From: Blastococcus sp. CPCC 205250
GTDB taxonomy: Bacteria > Actinomycetota > Actinomycetes > Mycobacteriales > Geodermatophilaceae
DNA: 64,000 nt
Direction: 5' to 3'
Assembly (NCBI RefSeq): GCF_019799925.1
Contig: NZ_JABGCG010000008.1
Location: 1-64,000, forward strand
Below, piece after piece: positions 55,019 to 63,655 of the stretch. The translations under genes and the position numbers were made by a program. The notes beneath the pieces were generated by a model that ran no database searches, was not told where the DNA came from, and was given only the letters and a program-made list of their open reading frames with translations. Numbering within the stretch: the stretch's first letter is position 1; every line of letters begins with the position of its first letter.

Positions 55019-57568
55019 TCAGGACCTTCCGGAGAGCAGGTCGGCGAGGTCGGCGAGCACCGGGACGGCGAGCACGTCCCGGTGCGAGATCGCCCGGTCG
55101 AGGGTGACGGCGAGCTTGACCGCCGACAGCGAGCTGCCGCCGAGCTCGACGAAGGAGTCCCGCCGCCCGATCCGCTCCTCGGGGACGCCGAGGACGGCCG
55201 CCCACGCGGCGGCGAGCCGCCGCTCGGCCGGGGTGCGGGGCCGGTCGTCGCCGCGCTCGCTGACGCCGTCGCCGTCGGGGGTCCGGTCGGGGGTCCCGGC
55301 GGGGGTCCCAGCGGGGGTCCCGGCGGGGGGCCCGGCCCCCTCGGCGGCCAGCGCGGTCAGCGCCCGGCGGTCGATCTTGCCGTTGGCGGTGAGCGGCAGG
55401 CTCGCCCGCCAGTGCATCGCCGTCGGGACCATGTAGGCGGGCAGCGTGGCGGCCAGGCGGGACCGGAGCAGGTCCGGGTCCAGGGGGCGCGGGCCGGACC
55501 AGTAGGCGACCAGGTGCCCGCCGGAACCGCCGCGCTCGGCGACGACGACGGCGCCGTCGCGGACCCCCGGCACCCGCAGCAGCGTGTTCTCGATCTCCCC
55601 CAGCTCGATCCGGAAGCCGGAGATCTTCACCTGCGCGTCCCGGCGGCCGAGGAACTCCAGCTTCCCGTCGGGCCGCCAGCGGCCGACGTCGCCGGCCAGG
55701 TAGAGCCGGTCACCGGGGCGGGCGGGGTCGGGCACGTAGGCCTGGCGGGTGCGCTCGGGGTCGTTGACGTAGCCCCGCCCGACGCAGACGCCGGAGAAGG
55801 CGATCGCCCCGAGCGCGCCCAGCGGCACGGGCCGCAGCCGGTCGTCCACGACCAGGACGCGGACGTTGGCGATCGGCCGGCCCAGGGGCACCCGGTCGCC
55901 GTCCGGCGCGCGGCGCAGCACCTCGTGGTTGGTGTCGTCGGAGGTCTCGGTGAGGCCGTAGGCGTTGACCAGCGGCACGTCCGGCACGGTGGCGAACCAG
56001 CGCTCGGCGAGCTCGCGCTTGAGCGCCTCGCCGGTGACCGACACGTACCGCAGGTCCGGCAGCGGCCGCGGGTGCTGCTCGAGGTGGGCGAGCACCACGT
56101 CGAGGTAGGACGGCACCACCTGGGCGACGGCGACGCGGCCGGTTGCCAGGGTGTCGACGAACCGGGCGGCGTCGAGGACGACCTCCTGCTCGACCAGCAG
56201 GGTGCGGCCGCCGGCGACGAGGCCGGCGAGCAGCTGCCACAGCGAGATGTCGAAGCACTGGGGTGCGGTCTGGGCGACCACCTGGTCCTCGCCGATCCCG
56301 AGGTCGTCGATCTTGGCCAGCACGTGGTTGAGGAAGCCGGCGTGCTCGCACATGGCCCCCTTCGGCTCGCCGGTGGAGCCGGAGGTGAAGTACAGGTAGG
56401 CGAGCTGACCGGCGCCGACGCGCACGCCGACCGCGCCGTCGTCGTGGCCCTCGGCCCAGGCGTCGTCGACCAGCAGCCGCTCGACGCCGGGCAGCGTGGC
56501 CAGCGCCCGGTCGAGGGCGGCGGTGCTGCGCGGCTCGGTGAGCACCAGCCGGCAGCCGGCCCGGCGCAGGGTGGTCGCGATGCGCTCGGCGGGGAACGAC
56601 GGCTCGATCGGCAGGTAGGCGCCGCCGGCCTTGAGGACGGCGAGGACGGCGGCCGGCCACTCCAGGTCGCGCTCGGTGACCACGGCCACGACGTCCTCGG
56701 GGCGCAGCCCGCGGGCCAGCAGCGCGCGGGCCAGCTGGTTGGCGCGGGCGTCGAGCTCCGCGTGGGTCCAGGAGCGGCCGGCGCAGACGACGGCGACGGC
56801 GTCCGGTCGCATGCGGGCCTGGGCCTCGATCAGCTCGTGCACCCTCCGGTCGGGCAGCTCGCGGACCGGACCGGCGAGGGTGTCGCGCTGGAACCGCAGC
56901 TCGTCGGACGACAGCAGGGTCACCGCCTGCGGGTCGGCGCCGGGGTCGGTGGTCATCAGGGCGAGCGCGGTGCGGTGGTAGCCGGCGATCCGGGCCACCG
57001 CCCCGTGGTCGAGGACCTCCGCGCGGGCGCGGACGACCAGCCGGTCGCCCGGGCCGGACAGGGCGACCGCCAGCACCGCCCCCTCGGGCAGCCCGCCGTC
57101 GCCCTCGGGGTGGAGGACGGCCTCGAACCCCGGCCCGGCCAGGCCCAGCTCGCGGCGCAGCTCCTCGACGGGGGCGGCGCCGTGCGCGCGGACGGCCGCC
57201 GCGGCCGCCTCGGCCCCGACGACGACGTCGCGCCACGAGGCCGCGTCCGTGGGGACGCGGCAGGGCAGCGGCGGCGCGCCGGGAGCCGGGACGAGGCCGG
57301 TGACCACCTCCCGCTCACCGGAGAGCGCGGCGAGCACGACCGCGTGCGCCGCGAGCAGCACCGCCGACGGCGGCACTGCCAGCGCCTCGGCCAGCCGGCG
57401 GACCGCCGCCGCGCACTCCGCCGTCAGCACCTCCTCGGCCACGGTGGTGCCGGCCCCCGGCGTGGCCGCCCACCGCGGGACGGGCGTGGCATCGCCGGCC
57501 AGGAGCACGTCGCGCCAGAACTCCCGGTCGGGCCCGGCGGGGGGCCGGGTCTGCACTCCGCTGCTCAT
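55019..57568 (-). CDS. NRPS adenylation-carrier protein with N-terminal condensation-like remnant
   Basis: 849 residues. Residues about 1-235 resemble the second half of a condensation or CoA-acyltransferase fold (VLLAAHAVVLAALSGEREVV) but show no HHxxxDG. The adenylation domain (about 235-720) has YFTSGSTGEPKGAM, FDISLWQLL, AYGLTETSDD, GDVGRW and LTANGKIDRR. A carrier domain (about 760-849) has the phosphopantetheine serine in LGGSSLSAV (S813). Reading the binding-pocket positions by eye gives D-I-W-Q-V-V-A-D-D-K; I cannot assign this code from memory. Context (SbnA/SbnB) suggests L-2,3-diaminopropionate. No condensation, thioesterase or MbtH gene is present. ATGA overlap with the Pls-like gene. 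A GTPA repeat linker lies near residues 735-752. Confidence 0.88.
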   Translation of the reverse strand: MSSGVQTRPPAGPDREFWRDVLLAGDATPVPRWAATPGAGTTVAEEVLTAECAAAVRRLAEALAVPPSAVLLAAHAVVLAALSGEREVVTGLVPAPGAPPLPCRVPTDAASWRDVVVGAEAAAAAVRAHGAAPVEELRRELGLAGPGFEAVLHPEGDGGLPEGAVLAVALSGPGDRLVVRARAEVLDHGAVARIAGYHRTALALMTTDPGADPQAVTLLSSDELRFQRDTLAGPVRELPDRRVHELIEAQARMRPDAVAVVCAGRSWTHAELDARANQLARALLARGLRPEDVVAVVTERDLEWPAAVLAVLKAGGAYLPIEPSFPAERIATTLRRAGCRLVLTEPRSTAALDRALATLPGVERLLVDDAWAEGHDDGAVGVRVGAGQLAYLYFTSGSTGEPKGAMCEHAGFLNHVLAKIDDLGIGEDQVVAQTAPQCFDISLWQLLAGLVAGGRTLLVEQEVVLDAARFVDTLATGRVAVAQVVPSYLDVVLAHLEQHPRPLPDLRYVSVTGEALKRELAERWFATVPDVPLVNAYGLTETSDDTNHEVLRRAPDGDRVPLGRPIANVRVLVVDDRLRPVPLGALGAIAFSGVCVGRGYVNDPERTRQAYVPDPARPGDRLYLAGDVGRWRPDGKLEFLGRRDAQVKISGFRIELGEIENTLLRVPGVRDGAVVVAERGGSGGHLVAYWSGPRPLDPDLLRSRLAATLPAYMVPTAMHWRASLPLTANGKIDRRALTALAAEGAGPPAGTPAGTPAGTPDRTPDGDGVSERGDDRPRTPAERRLAAAWAAVLGVPEERIGRRDSFVELGGSSLSAVKLAVTLDRAISHRDVLAVPVLADLADLLSGRS

Positions 57569-60420
57569 CGGGACACCGCCAGCTGCGGGGTGCGGTCCGT
57601 GCCCGGGACAGGTGCCGGCGCGGACGGGGCGGCGGGCGCCGGTCGCGCGCCGGGCTCCATCGGCTGGGCGGGGTTGCCGCCCCAGCGGGCGCCGGCCGGC
57701 ACCTCCTCGCCCTTCATCAGGAAGGTGTCCGGCGCCAGTGCCGCGTCGTCGCCGATCGCGACGCCGTAGTGGACGAAGGCGCCGACCCCGAGGGTCACCC
57801 GGTCGCCCAGCCGGGTGTGGTCGGACTTGAAGCCGCCGTCCTCCTGCGAGTGGCACTGGATCACCGTGCCGGCGTTCAGGGTGGCGTCGTCGCCGATCGT
57901 GACGAGGGTCCGCTCGGGGAGGAAGCAGCCGTCGTCGAACACCCGCCGGCCGAGCCCCGTGCCCAGCGCCCGCGAGACGACGTTCTTGAACGGCGTCCCG
58001 GCGAAGGCCTTGTCGAACTCGGGGATCACCAGCTTCCAGTAGCGCTCGTGCCACCAGAAGTAGGGCTCGTAGATGGAGCAGAACCGCGGGCTCAGGCGGC
58101 GGAAGCGGGTGACGGTGCGCTCGACGAGCACGAAGTAGACGGCGGTGAACAGCGTGGCCAGCAGGATCTCCACGGCGACGGCGAGCGCGCCGAACCGCTC
58201 GTAGGCGTGGGCGCAGGCGAGCGCCAGGAGCACCAGGCCGAACACGTGCACCCAGCGCACGAGCAGCGCCAGGGCGATCGTCCGGCGGTTGTAGCGGTTC
58301 TTGGCCCGCAGCCGGCGGCGGAACTCCGCGGGCTCGCGCAGCGAGTCGAAGCGGCTGTCCCGCAGGACGCTGCGGGGGATCTCGAACGACGGCGAGCCCA
58401 GCAGCCCGACGCCCTCGCGGACGGGGCCGTCGATCGGGACCATCGCCTTCGTGGCCAGCAGGCAGTCGTCGCCGGTCCGGCCCTGCGCGGGGTAGTGGAT
58501 CCGGTTCCCCAGGAAGTTGTGCGCCCCGATCGTGACGGGGGACAGCCGGAACGACGTGCTCGTGAAGTCCGCGTTCATGACCGACAGCCCGTCGGCGACC
58601 ATCGTGCCGGCCCCGACGGTGACCAGGTACGGGGTCTCGTGGCCCACCTGCGTGCCGAAGGCGGACCCGGTCTGCTCCCGGCGCGACACGTCCCACCCGA
58701 GCCAGCGGAGGTACCCGACGATGTAGGAGCTGTCGCCGAACAGGTACGGGAAGAACTTCACGCTGGTCAGCCGGTTGACCGTGCGGTGCAGCGAGTAGCG
58801 GACGCCGTAGAGCGGGTACACCTGGCCCGGGCGCAGGCCGAGGGCCAGCAGCCGGGGCAGCGCGGCGACCAGCAGCAGCCCGCCGACGACGAGCCCGCCG
58901 AACAGCACCGCCGAGACGACGAGCGCGTCGAGGTAGAACTCGGGGGAGGCCAGGTCCAGCTCCGGGGCGGTCAGCACCCCGGCCAGTGCCGGGTCCTCGG
59001 CCAGGAGGATGTCCACGCCCGCCAGGGTCAGGGGCAGGTACAGCAGCGCCGTGCTCGCCAGCTGCGAGGCGCCGTAGGAGAAGCGCCGGAGCCGGCCGCA
59101 GCGGGCGGCCGGGAGGTCCCGGTAGTCGACCGCGGTCGGTTCCGCGGGGGAGCCGTGCCAGTGCTCGCCGGCGGGCACCGACTGCCCCGCGTGCAGCGAC
59201 GAGGCGTGCCCCAGCTGCGCTCCGTCACCCAGGACGGTGTCGATGTCGATGACCGTCGCCTCGCCGACGAGGACGTCGCGGCCGATGGTGACGGGGCCGA
59301 TCTCGATCCAGCCGTCCACGGCCCGGTACCCGGCGAGCAGCGAGTCCTTGCGGATCACCGTGCCCGCGCCGATCGTCAGCAGGTCGGTGCAGACGGGGAC
59401 GACGTGCCCGAACACCGCGACACCGGGGCCGACGCGGGCGCCCAGTGCCCGGAGGTAGAGGGCGTACAGCGGCGAGCCGTTGACCAGGAAGGCCAGCGGG
59501 TTGGCCCGGACCAGGGTCTTCACCAGCCAGAACCGCAGGTAGCCGAGGCTCCAGATCCGGATCCTGCCGGGCCGCCAGCGGCCGATCAGCAGCCACTTCA
59601 CGGCGATGGGCAGCAGGGACATGCCCAGGAACAGGCCGCTGCCGAAGACGACCGCCCGCAGGTACACGTCGACCGCCCCGGTCGCGCCCGAGATCCACTC
59701 GTGGCCGTGGGTGGCGACCACGGCGATCCCGGCGACGTACGCCAGGAAGGCCAGGAACTGGAGGGCGCCGCAGAGCAGGTACGCACCGGTGCCCGCGCGG
59801 GCCGTACGCGCACCCGGCCCGGCGGGTGCGGGTGCGGGTGCCGGGACGGCGGGGGTCTCGACGGGGGCGGCGGCCGGAGCGGTCCGCACGGCAGCGGCCT
59901 CGACGGGAGCGGTCGCGACGGCCGCCGCGAGCGACCGGATCGTCGGGTGCCGGTAGACGTCCCTGATCGCGATCGAGGGCAGGTCGTCGCGCTTGCGGAC
60001 GCGGGCGCAGAACCGGGTCATGAGCAGGGAGTCGGCGCCCAGGTCGGCGAAGAAGTCGGCGTCGGGGGGCACCGCGGCGACGTCGAGGACGCCGGCCAGC
60101 TCCCCGGCCAGCGCCCGCTCGAGCGGGGTGCTGCGCGCCTGCTCGAGCGCCGACACCAGGCCCGCGAGCGTCGGGTGCTGGTAGACGTCCTTGATCGTGA
60201 TCGAGGGCAGGTCGTCGCGCTTGCGGACGCGGGCGCAGAACCGGGTCATGAGCAGGGAGTCCGCGCCCAGGTCGGCGAAGAAGTCCGCCGCCGGGTCGAC
60301 CCGCGGGACCCCGAGGACGTCGGCGAGCACCCCGGCCAGGGCGACGGTCAGGGGCGCCTCGCCGTGCGCCGGCGGCGCGTCCGCGGACCGCGCGCCGCCG
60401 TCCACCAGGTCGGCCGTCAC
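57565..60420 (-). CDS. Pls-like membrane polymerase with two N-terminal carrier domains
   Basis: 951 residues. Two tandem carrier domains come first, with phosphopantetheine serines in GADSLLMTR at S55 and S131. After an Ala/Pro linker there are six membrane segments in three pairs (about 211-236/250-278, 452-474/498-527, 714-740/743-768). They alternate with three hexapeptide-repeat (left-handed beta-helix) domains (about 325-425, 595-680, 830-920). This is the NRPS terminal-domain arrangement (TIGR02353-like) of epsilon-poly-L-lysine synthetase, in which the membrane part iteratively joins carrier-bound amino acids. Here the adenylation domain is on a separate protein and the carriers are doubled. 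Probable role: polymerise or condense diaminopropionate and perhaps move the product across the membrane. GTG 60420 overlaps the sbnA stop. Confidence 0.85.
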   Translation of the reverse strand: MTADLVDGGARSADAPPAHGEAPLTVALAGVLADVLGVPRVDPAADFFADLGADSLLMTRFCARVRKRDDLPSITIKDVYQHPTLAGLVSALEQARSTPLERALAGELAGVLDVAAVPPDADFFADLGADSLLMTRFCARVRKRDDLPSIAIRDVYRHPTIRSLAAAVATAPVEAAAVRTAPAAAPVETPAVPAPAPAPAGPGARTARAGTGAYLLCGALQFLAFLAYVAGIAVVATHGHEWISGATGAVDVYLRAVVFGSGLFLGMSLLPIAVKWLLIGRWRPGRIRIWSLGYLRFWLVKTLVRANPLAFLVNGSPLYALYLRALGARVGPGVAVFGHVVPVCTDLLTIGAGTVIRKDSLLAGYRAVDGWIEIGPVTIGRDVLVGEATVIDIDTVLGDGAQLGHASSLHAGQSVPAGEHWHGSPAEPTAVDYRDLPAARCGRLRRFSYGASQLASTALLYLPLTLAGVDILLAEDPALAGVLTAPELDLASPEFYLDALVVSAVLFGGLVVGGLLLVAALPRLLALGLRPGQVYPLYGVRYSLHRTVNRLTSVKFFPYLFGDSSYIVGYLRWLGWDVSRREQTGSAFGTQVGHETPYLVTVGAGTMVADGLSVMNADFTSTSFRLSPVTIGAHNFLGNRIHYPAQGRTGDDCLLATKAMVPIDGPVREGVGLLGSPSFEIPRSVLRDSRFDSLREPAEFRRRLRAKNRYNRRTIALALLVRWVHVFGLVLLALACAHAYERFGALAVAVEILLATLFTAVYFVLVERTVTRFRRLSPRFCSIYEPYFWWHERYWKLVIPEFDKAFAGTPFKNVVSRALGTGLGRRVFDDGCFLPERTLVTIGDDATLNAGTVIQCHSQEDGGFKSDHTRLGDRVTLGVGAFVHYGVAIGDDAALAPDTFLMKGEEVPAGARWGGNPAQPMEPGARPAPAAPSAPAPVPGTDRTPQLAVSR
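59941..60288 (-). repeat. Near-identical carrier-domain duplication (120 nt, period 228)
   Basis: Blocks 59941-60060 and 60169-60288 differ at only five of 120 positions, with period 228 bases (76 codons). They encode the phosphopantetheine-site regions of the two carrier domains. The similarity at silent positions indicates a recent duplication or ongoing gene conversion. Confidence 0.9.
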
Positions 60421-61430
60421 CGGACCAGCGCATCCGTCGCGCGGGCCGGGCCGTCCGCCGCGGGTCCGGTCCGCTCGGGGGCGAGCACGTCGGCGCCGTA
60501 GGAGTCCATCACCCAGGCCGGCTGGTAGACGGTGTCCAGGTACCGCTCGCCGAGGTCGGGGGCGATGGCCACCGCGGTGAGGTCGAGCCCGTCGTGGCGG
60601 GCCAGCCAGCTCATCGCGCCGCTGACCACGGTGCCGGTCGACCCCCCGAAGAGGAAGCCGTGGCGGGCCAGGCGGTGGCAGGTGCGCACCGTGTCGCGCT
60701 CCTCGACCCACAGCACCTCGTGCACGAAGCTCTCGTCGAGCTGGGGCGGCCGCACGCTGGTGCCCAGCCCGGGGATGAGGCGTCGCGCGGGGGGCTGGCG
60801 GAAGGTCACCGAGCCGACGGCGTCGACCGCGACCACCCGGACCGGCCGGTGCCACTCGGCGAAGAACCGCGCGCAGCCCATGAGCGTCCCGGTCGTGCCC
60901 GCACCGACGAAGAGCACGTCCAGCTCCGGGAACGCCCGCGCGATCGCCGGCGCCGTCCACCGGTGGTGCGCCCGCCAGTTGGCCGGGTTCGTGTACTGGT
61001 TCAGCCACAGGTAGCGGGGGTCGAAGGCACACAGGCGCCGGACGTGCTCCAGCCGCGCGCCGAGCAGGCCACCGGTGCCGGCGGGCTCGGTGATGACGTG
61101 CACCTCGGCCCCGAGGGCCTCCATCAGCCGGCGCGTGGCGGTGTTGCAGCGGCAGTCGGTGACGCAGACGAAGCGGTAGCCCCGATCGGCCGCCAGCACG
61201 CTCAGCGCCACCCCCAGGTTGCCCGAGGAGGACTCGACCAGCACGGAGTCCGAGGTCAGCAGACCGTCCCGCTCGGCGGACTCCACCATCTCGGTCGCGG
61301 CCTTGAGCTTGATCGAGCCGGCGAAGTTGAACCCCTCGCACTTGAGGAACAGGGCTCGTCCCAGGCACCTCCGCAGGTCGACGAAGAGGTCGTCCTCGTT
61401 GAAGGCGTGGGGTGCGTCGATGACCGACAC
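60417..61430 (-). CDS. sbnA: SbnA-like N-(2-amino-2-carboxyethyl)-L-glutamate synthase
   Basis: 337 residues of the cysteine-synthase PLP fold. The PLP lysine is in GFNFAGSIKLKAA (K41), followed by VESSSGNLGVALS and FVGAGTTGTLMGCARF, the phosphate-binding loop. SbnA couples O-phospho-L-serine and L-glutamate; with SbnB this gives L-2,3-diaminopropionate. Assignment rests on the sbnB gene in the same operon and on the SIK pattern; a plain cysteine synthase is less likely here. GTG 61430 has GAGGAGG six bases upstream, the strongest ribosome-binding site of the operon. The stop overlaps the Pls-like start. Confidence 0.9.
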   Translation of the reverse strand: MSVIDAPHAFNEDDLFVDLRRCLGRALFLKCEGFNFAGSIKLKAATEMVESAERDGLLTSDSVLVESSSGNLGVALSVLAADRGYRFVCVTDCRCNTATRRLMEALGAEVHVITEPAGTGGLLGARLEHVRRLCAFDPRYLWLNQYTNPANWRAHHRWTAPAIARAFPELDVLFVGAGTTGTLMGCARFFAEWHRPVRVVAVDAVGSVTFRQPPARRLIPGLGTSVRPPQLDESFVHEVLWVEERDTVRTCHRLARHGFLFGGSTGTVVSGAMSWLARHDGLDLTAVAIAPDLGERYLDTVYQPAWVMDSYGADVLAPERTGPAADGPARATDALVR

Positions 61431-61440
61431 GACGGCCTCC

Positions 61441-61569
61441 TCACCGGCCGGTCGGACCGCCGTCGACGGGGGGTGGTGCCGGCCAGGCGTCGCAGGCGGT
61501 GGTGGCGGAGGCGGGTACGTCGCAGGCGGGCGCGGCGCAGGCAGGGCGATCGACGCTGATCGAGGTCAT
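61441..61569 (-). CDS. Small cysteine-containing ORF upstream of sbnA
   Basis: 42 residues (MTSISVDRPACAAPACDVPA and on to a proline-rich end), with three cysteines and third codon positions mostly G/C like neighbouring genes. It ends ten bases before the sbnA start. No ribosome-binding site is visible before ATG 61569, so translation could be leaderless or the ORF could be chance. Possible roles are a leader peptide sensing cysteine or proline supply, or a precursor peptide. Function not assigned. Confidence 0.4.
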   Translation of the reverse strand: MTSISVDRPACAAPACDVPASATTACDAWPAPPPVDGGPTGR

Positions 61570-62062
61570 CGGAGGTCCCGTTCGTCCCGGAGCCGCCGAC
61601 TGCGCAGCGGCCGAGCGGATCGGCGGCCGGGGGGTGACCCGCGCACGCCGAGGGAGGCGGCCGGCCGCTCGTCGCGGACACCGGGCCGCATCGGGGGACC
61701 CGCGGGGACGCAGTCCCGCGGCCGCGCGCTCGTGGGCGCGGTGGTTCGCGCGCAAGGGTGCACGGCGTCCCCCGGTTCCCGTGCCGGACAGCCCCATCGC
61801 TCCCCGGCGCCCCGGCGCCTGTCGGCCCCGGGACGGGGAACGTGTCAGCCGGTGCAACAACGGTCAAGCACCCGCCGTGACGGCCAGACGGAGTCGTCCG
61901 TAACTCCCAGCGCGTTCCGACGACCCGCCTCCGTGTCGTGACGCTCGGTCACAGACACCACGGACCTTGGTCCCTGGCCTGCGGTTTTCCGCCGGCTGTT
62001 CCGTCCACGGTGCCCGGCTCGCGGTCCCCGCCGCGGTCCCTCGTCGGACGCGCCCCGGTCGG
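61570..62062. other. Intergenic region upstream of the sbnA operon
   Basis: About 490 bases with no convincing gene. It should contain the operon promoter. A short palindrome GGACC-TT-GGTCC lies at 61962-61973. No IdeR/DmdR-like iron box was found by eye, and no good -10 hexamer. The peptidase gene ends at 62063 on the same strand. Confidence 0.5.
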
Positions 62063-63502
62063 TCAGTCCGCCACGGCCTCGGCGTCACGGCGGTCCAGGG
62101 CGCCGGCCCGCACCAGCACGTCGACGGCCTCCGGCAGGTCGGCCAGCGCCCGGGCGACGTCGGGCGGGCGCGCGATCGTCCACGCCTGCCGGTCCACGTA
62201 GCAGCGCAGCGCCGCGTCGAAGGCGTCGGCCCCCGCGGCCTCCCGCGCCGCCTCGAGCGCCGCGGCCCCCTTGCCGTAGACGCGGCTCTCGTAGTCGTCC
62301 TGGTCGGCGAAGTCGGTCATCGGGCCGCCGACGTCCCCGGGGAGGTCCAGGTCCTCCTCGTGGGTGTGCCCGTCGGGGGCGACCGTCTCGGCGAAGGAGG
62401 CGAACGCCTCGTCGAGCCACGGGTCGCGGAACTGCGAGTTGCCGACCATGCCGTAGAACCACATGTGCGCCACCTCGTGCACGACGAGGCCGGAGTCCGC
62501 GCTGCCGAGCAGGATCGACGACGAGTACTCCTCGCCGCCGCCGTCCTCGCCGTCCTCGACCAGGGGGACGGTCAGCGTCGGGTGCGGGAAGGCCCCGAGG
62601 CGCCCCTCGAGCAGCCGGATCGCCTCGACGGTCTCGGCGGCCAGCTCGTCGGCCGAGGTGCCCGAGCCCGGCAGGACGCCGGCGGTGACCGCGGTGGCGC
62701 CCGTGCGCACGGTGGCGGTCTCGAACGCCCCGACCGCCACGCTGACCTCCCGGGCCACCGGGTCGTGCGACGTCCACACCTGCCGGCCCCCTGCCTCGGC
62801 GCGGGGCGTCTCCTGCGCGCCGGTCATGAGGACGACGAGGTCCCCGGGGACCGAGACGCTGACGGTGGTGTCGGCCGCGGCGGCGGCCGTGGTCTCGCCG
62901 CTGACCTCGACGAACGGGTCACGGGCCCAGCCGACGCCCGGCTCCCAGGTCAGCAGCGGGGAGCCGCTCGCCCACCAGGTGACGTCCTCGTCGACGCCGA
63001 ACCGGTCGAACCCGGCGGGGGTCCGCTCGGTGGTCAGCCGCAGCGTGAAGTCCAGCTCGACCGACACCGGCCGCCCCGCCGGCACGGTCTCGCGCAGGTC
63101 GACCCGGTAGAGGCCGCCGGGGCTGCCCTCGGCGGCGGAGGCGTCGACGTGCTCGCCGCCGGTGACGTCCGGCCCGCGCACCGCGTCGACGTGCAGCCGG
63201 TTCGGCGACGACTGCGGTGCGTTGGGGACCAGCCGGAACCACAGCTCGTCGACCGGCAGGTCCGGGGTGAGGGTCAGGGCCTCGGTGCCGGTGACGGTGC
63301 GCCGGTCGTCGTCGAGGCGGAACTCCAGGGAGACGACGGGGCGGTCGGCGGCCGGTGCCGCGCGCCCGGCCGGGCACCCCGGCGCCGGGTCGGGGAGGGA
63401 CTGCTCCGGGGCCGCGGAGGTGCACCCCGCCAGCAGCAGGACCGCCGTGCCGGCGACGGCCCACCGGCGCGGGGTCGACCGGGGAACCAGGTCTGCGTGC
63501 AT
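62063..63502 (-). CDS. M1 family metallopeptidase lipoprotein
   Basis: 479 residues. The N-terminus is a lipoprotein signal: hydrophobic AVAGTAVLLLAGC with the lipobox cysteine at C27. The M1 catalytic site reads VVHEVAHMWFYGMVGNSQF (zinc histidines) with the third ligand in PWLDEAFASF. The exopeptidase GAMEN motif appears replaced by a GGGEEYSSS region, so substrate recognition may differ from PepN. It would cleave peptides outside the membrane. It lies upstream of the diaminopropionate operon on the same strand, 493 bases away from the small ORF. A link to processing of that product is possible but unproven. Confidence 0.85.
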   Translation of the reverse strand: MHADLVPRSTPRRWAVAGTAVLLLAGCTSAAPEQSLPDPAPGCPAGRAAPAADRPVVSLEFRLDDDRRTVTGTEALTLTPDLPVDELWFRLVPNAPQSSPNRLHVDAVRGPDVTGGEHVDASAAEGSPGGLYRVDLRETVPAGRPVSVELDFTLRLTTERTPAGFDRFGVDEDVTWWASGSPLLTWEPGVGWARDPFVEVSGETTAAAAADTTVSVSVPGDLVVLMTGAQETPRAEAGGRQVWTSHDPVAREVSVAVGAFETATVRTGATAVTAGVLPGSGTSADELAAETVEAIRLLEGRLGAFPHPTLTVPLVEDGEDGGGEEYSSSILLGSADSGLVVHEVAHMWFYGMVGNSQFRDPWLDEAFASFAETVAPDGHTHEEDLDLPGDVGGPMTDFADQDDYESRVYGKGAAALEAAREAAGADAFDAALRCYVDRQAWTIARPPDVARALADLPEAVDVLVRAGALDRRDAEAVAD

Positions 63503-63655
63503 CGCTCAGCCCACCCGTCGGGGCGGCCGGACCCGTGCCCGACAGGTCCTCGTCGACCGTCCGCTGCCCGGCAATCTAGGGAGGACACCGGCGGGACGTA
63601 CAGGGACCGGGAGCTGTGGATCTGCTGGCCCCGTCGGCGACCCCGGCGGAGCCGG

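Noticed and set aside
55082..60501. Long plus-strand open frames opposite the NRPS genes
   Set aside because: No domain motifs, composition typical of antisense shadow frames; the minus-strand genes have full motif sets and overlapping starts/stops.
61839..61867. TTGACC (minus strand, 61862-61867) as a -35 box for the sbnA operon
   Set aside because: With a 17-base spacer the -10 would be CACGTT, a poor match, so I do not call a promoter.
61431..62062. Iron-box (IdeR/DmdR) upstream of the sbnA operon
   Set aside because: No TTAGG...CCTAA-type palindrome seen, so iron control and a siderophore product are not supported by this region.
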